Shown in pieces: positions 62,522-64,000 of a DNA stretch of 64,000 nt. How positions within the stretch are numbered: position 1 is the stretch's first letter; every line of letters starts with the position of its first letter. The DNA lies in NCBI RefSeq assembly GCF_003712195.1, contig NZ_RDSD01000001.1:372001-436000 (forward strand), in the 5' to 3' direction. A program made the translations under genes and the position numbers. Below the pieces are notes generated by a model. It was not told where the DNA came from and searched no databases. It saw nothing but the letters and a program-made list of their open reading frames with translations. Source of the DNA: Proteiniphilum sp. X52. Lineage in GTDB: Bacteria > Bacteroidota > Bacteroidia > Bacteroidales > Dysgonomonadaceae.

Positions 62522-63820
62522 ATGGTGAATAACAAGATAGATGTCGTTACGCTGGGTTGTTCAAAGAATCTTGTCGATTCGGAATTGCTGATGAGGCAAC
62601 TCATTGCCAACGGGTATACTGTGGAACATGATCCTGAAACACCTCGCGGCGATATTGCCGTGATCAATACCTGTGGATTTATCGGCGATGCGAAAGAGGA
62701 ATCGATCAATATGATCCTTTCTTTTGCCGAAGCCAAAAAACGGAACAAACTCAAAAAACTGTTCGTGATGGGTTGCCTTTCGGAACGCTACAGGGAAGAA
62801 TTGTTGGAAGAGATACCCGAAGTGGACGGGTTTTACGGTAAATTCGACTGGAAAAGCCTTATTACTGATCTGGGTAAATCCTATTATAAGGAGTGGGAGT
62901 TCGACCGGTCATTGTCGACTCCGTCCCATTATGCCTATGTGAAAATAGCGGAAGGATGCGACAGGACCTGTGCATACTGCTCCATCCCGTTGATCACCGG
63001 AAAATACAGGTCTCGCCCCATCGAAGAGGTCGAGGAAGAGATCCGGCGATTCGTGGGCAAAGGAGTGAAAGAATTCCAGTTTATCGCGCAGGATTTAACC
63101 TATTACGGCCTTGACCTGTACCGACAGATGAAATTGCCCGAACTGGTAGAACGTGTCTCAGATATGGAAGGCGTGGAATGGATCCGTCTTCATTATGCCT
63201 ATCCCACTCATTTTCCAACCGACCTGTTACGGGTGATACGCGAACGCGACAATGTGTGCAACTATCTTGACATTGCCCTACAGCATATCAGCGACCATAT
63301 GCTGAAAACCATGCGACGCAATATTACCAGGCAACAGACGATTGAGCTGATTCAACGTTTTCGTGAAGAAGTGCCGGGTATCCATCTGCGTACTACCATG
63401 ATGGTGGGACATCCCGGAGAAACCGAACAGGATTACCTGGAACTACTTGAATTCGTCGAAAAGACCCGGTTCGAACGGCTTGGCGCTTTTCCCTATTCGC
63501 ACGAGGAAGATACGCATAGTTACAGGCATTATTCCGATGACGTGCCTGCGGAGGTGAAACAGGAAAGGATGCACAAGCTGATGCAACTGCAGGAGGGGAT
63601 CGCCCTGTCGGTGAATGAAGCGAAAGTGGGGGAGACCCTGAAAGTGATCGTCGACCGGGAAGATCCCGAGTATTACGTCGGTCGAACCGAATTTGACTCG
63701 CCGGAAGTGGATGGGGAGGTGTTGATCGATAAGTCGAGAGTATTGGAGATTGGCCGGTTCTGCCATGTGAAAATCAATGCTGCCATGCCTTTCGACTTGA
63801 TGGGAACGGTGAGTGTTTGA
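62522..63820 (+). CDS. rimO: Ribosomal protein uS12 methylthiotransferase RimO
   Basis: Radical-SAM enzyme that adds a methylthio group to an aspartate of ribosomal protein S12. The 432-residue protein has the UPF0004 N-domain with its first cluster ligands (VTLGCSKNLVDSELLM, NTCGFI, MGCLSERYR), the radical-SAM motif CDRTCAYCSIP (CxxxCxxC, about residues 142-152), and the C-terminal TRAM domain (VIVDREDPEYYVGRTEFDSP). FGYSHE-like phrase GAFPYSHEEDT favours RimO over MiaB. It is in an operon with ftsY. Confidence 0.96.
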   Translation: MVNNKIDVVTLGCSKNLVDSELLMRQLIANGYTVEHDPETPRGDIAVINTCGFIGDAKEESINMILSFAEAKKRNKLKKLFVMGCLSERYREELLEEIPEVDGFYGKFDWKSLITDLGKSYYKEWEFDRSLSTPSHYAYVKIAEGCDRTCAYCSIPLITGKYRSRPIEEVEEEIRRFVGKGVKEFQFIAQDLTYYGLDLYRQMKLPELVERVSDMEGVEWIRLHYAYPTHFPTDLLRVIRERDNVCNYLDIALQHISDHMLKTMRRNITRQQTIELIQRFREEVPGIHLRTTMMVGHPGETEQDYLELLEFVEKTRFERLGAFPYSHEEDTHSYRHYSDDVPAEVKQERMHKLMQLQEGIALSVNEAKVGETLKVIVDREDPEYYVGRTEFDSPEVDGEVLIDKSRVLEIGRFCHVKINAAMPFDLMGTVSV

Positions 63821-63877
63821 TTTTCGAATAGTTGAATTTTGAATCTGGAAATTTGATTACACAATACCTTGGTTGAT

Positions 63878-64000
63878 ATGACTCATGAAGATTTTATTGC
63901 TGAAGTGGCGAGACGGCTTGAATGGCCGGAAGAAAAGATATCCGGCGTCATTGAAACGATACTGGAGGTGGTGAGCACAGAATTGAAGATGAACAATCCT
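63878..64000 (+). CDS. HU/IHF-like DNA-binding protein, 5' part
   Basis: The first 41 codons of a gene that runs off the right edge: MTHEDFIAEVARRLEWPEEK, then ISGVIETILEVVSTELKMNN. The helical start (FIxxVAxRL ... V..ILE.V...L) fits the dimerising helices of HU/IHF-family histone-like proteins, which follow rimO in many Bacteroidales. The DNA-binding arms are beyond the window, so the assignment rests on this segment and on gene order. Confidence 0.75.
   Translation, partial: MTHEDFIAEVARRLEWPEEKISGVIETILEVVSTELKMNNP

Overview
The window is bacterial chromosome from a member of the Bacteroidota, order Bacteroidales. The evidence is promoters of the TAnnTTTG type (three with TTTG placed exactly 20 bases upstream), a SusC/SusD polysaccharide-utilisation locus, an NVEALA-type peptide beside a 6-bladed beta-propeller lipoprotein, M56/TonB fusions, DUF4468 and DUF4295 proteins, and the order rpmB-rpmG-DUF4295-ftsY-rimO. 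A relative of Proteiniphilum, Petrimonas or Fermentimonas (Dysgonomonadaceae) is my best guess, but the genus is inference. Most of the window is ordinary chromosome with short accessory patches.

Layout. 0-6.4 kb: 5' part of recR (minus), then serA and serC (serine synthesis), a BlaI-type repressor with an M56 (BlaR1-like) sensor that carries two TonB C-terminal domains, and a TPR protein. 6.4-8.6 kb: a small minus-strand cluster made of an NVEALA-type exported peptide, a 6-bladed beta-propeller lipoprotein and a 58-codon exported peptide gene, with a strong stem-loop between the first two. 8.9-19.5 kb (minus): a class A penicillin-binding protein, an outer-membrane barrel with a 996-residue TPR partner, a NUDIX/antitoxin/toxin operon whose ParE-like toxin is cut by an in-frame TAG, the Mrp ATPase and trmB. 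19.9-21.2 kb: gdhA.

21.4-32.6 kb (minus) is a complete polysaccharide-utilisation locus: ECF sigma factor, FecR anti-sigma factor, SusC with an STN signalling domain, SusD, a surface lipoprotein, a GH30 glycoside hydrolase and a second lipoprotein. The GH30 enzyme points to a beta-glucan, possibly beta-1,6-glucan. The STN domain with FecI/FecR implies induction through the transporter itself. 33-37 kb holds an unknown lipoprotein, class I aldolase (fbaB), and then a gene graveyard: a frameshifted remnant of a GH127-like enzyme, an intact ParE-type toxin-antitoxin pair and a sigma-factor fragment.

37-64 kb is mostly housekeeping: an AddB-like nuclease, a HAD phosphatase, a YfhO membrane protein, metG, a Tat-exported Gfo/Idh/MocA oxidoreductase, tadA, yraN, an MmcQ/YjbR protein, birA, pyrH-frr-rsgA-cls-aroK-ald (tightly packed), a MATE transporter, tRNA-Gly(TCC) and tRNA-Tyr(GTA), ribH, a TPR membrane protein, DUF4468, rpmB-rpmG-DUF4295, ftsY, rimO and the start of an HU-like gene.

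A notable non-coding feature is a set of degenerate, short-period repeat families scattered between genes (AGTTCC/T, AATGTGCC/AC, GAAGAGTGAAGAATG-like, AATTAAAAATTAAGAGTG-like and CCAATTA). Several families recur at two or more distant loci.
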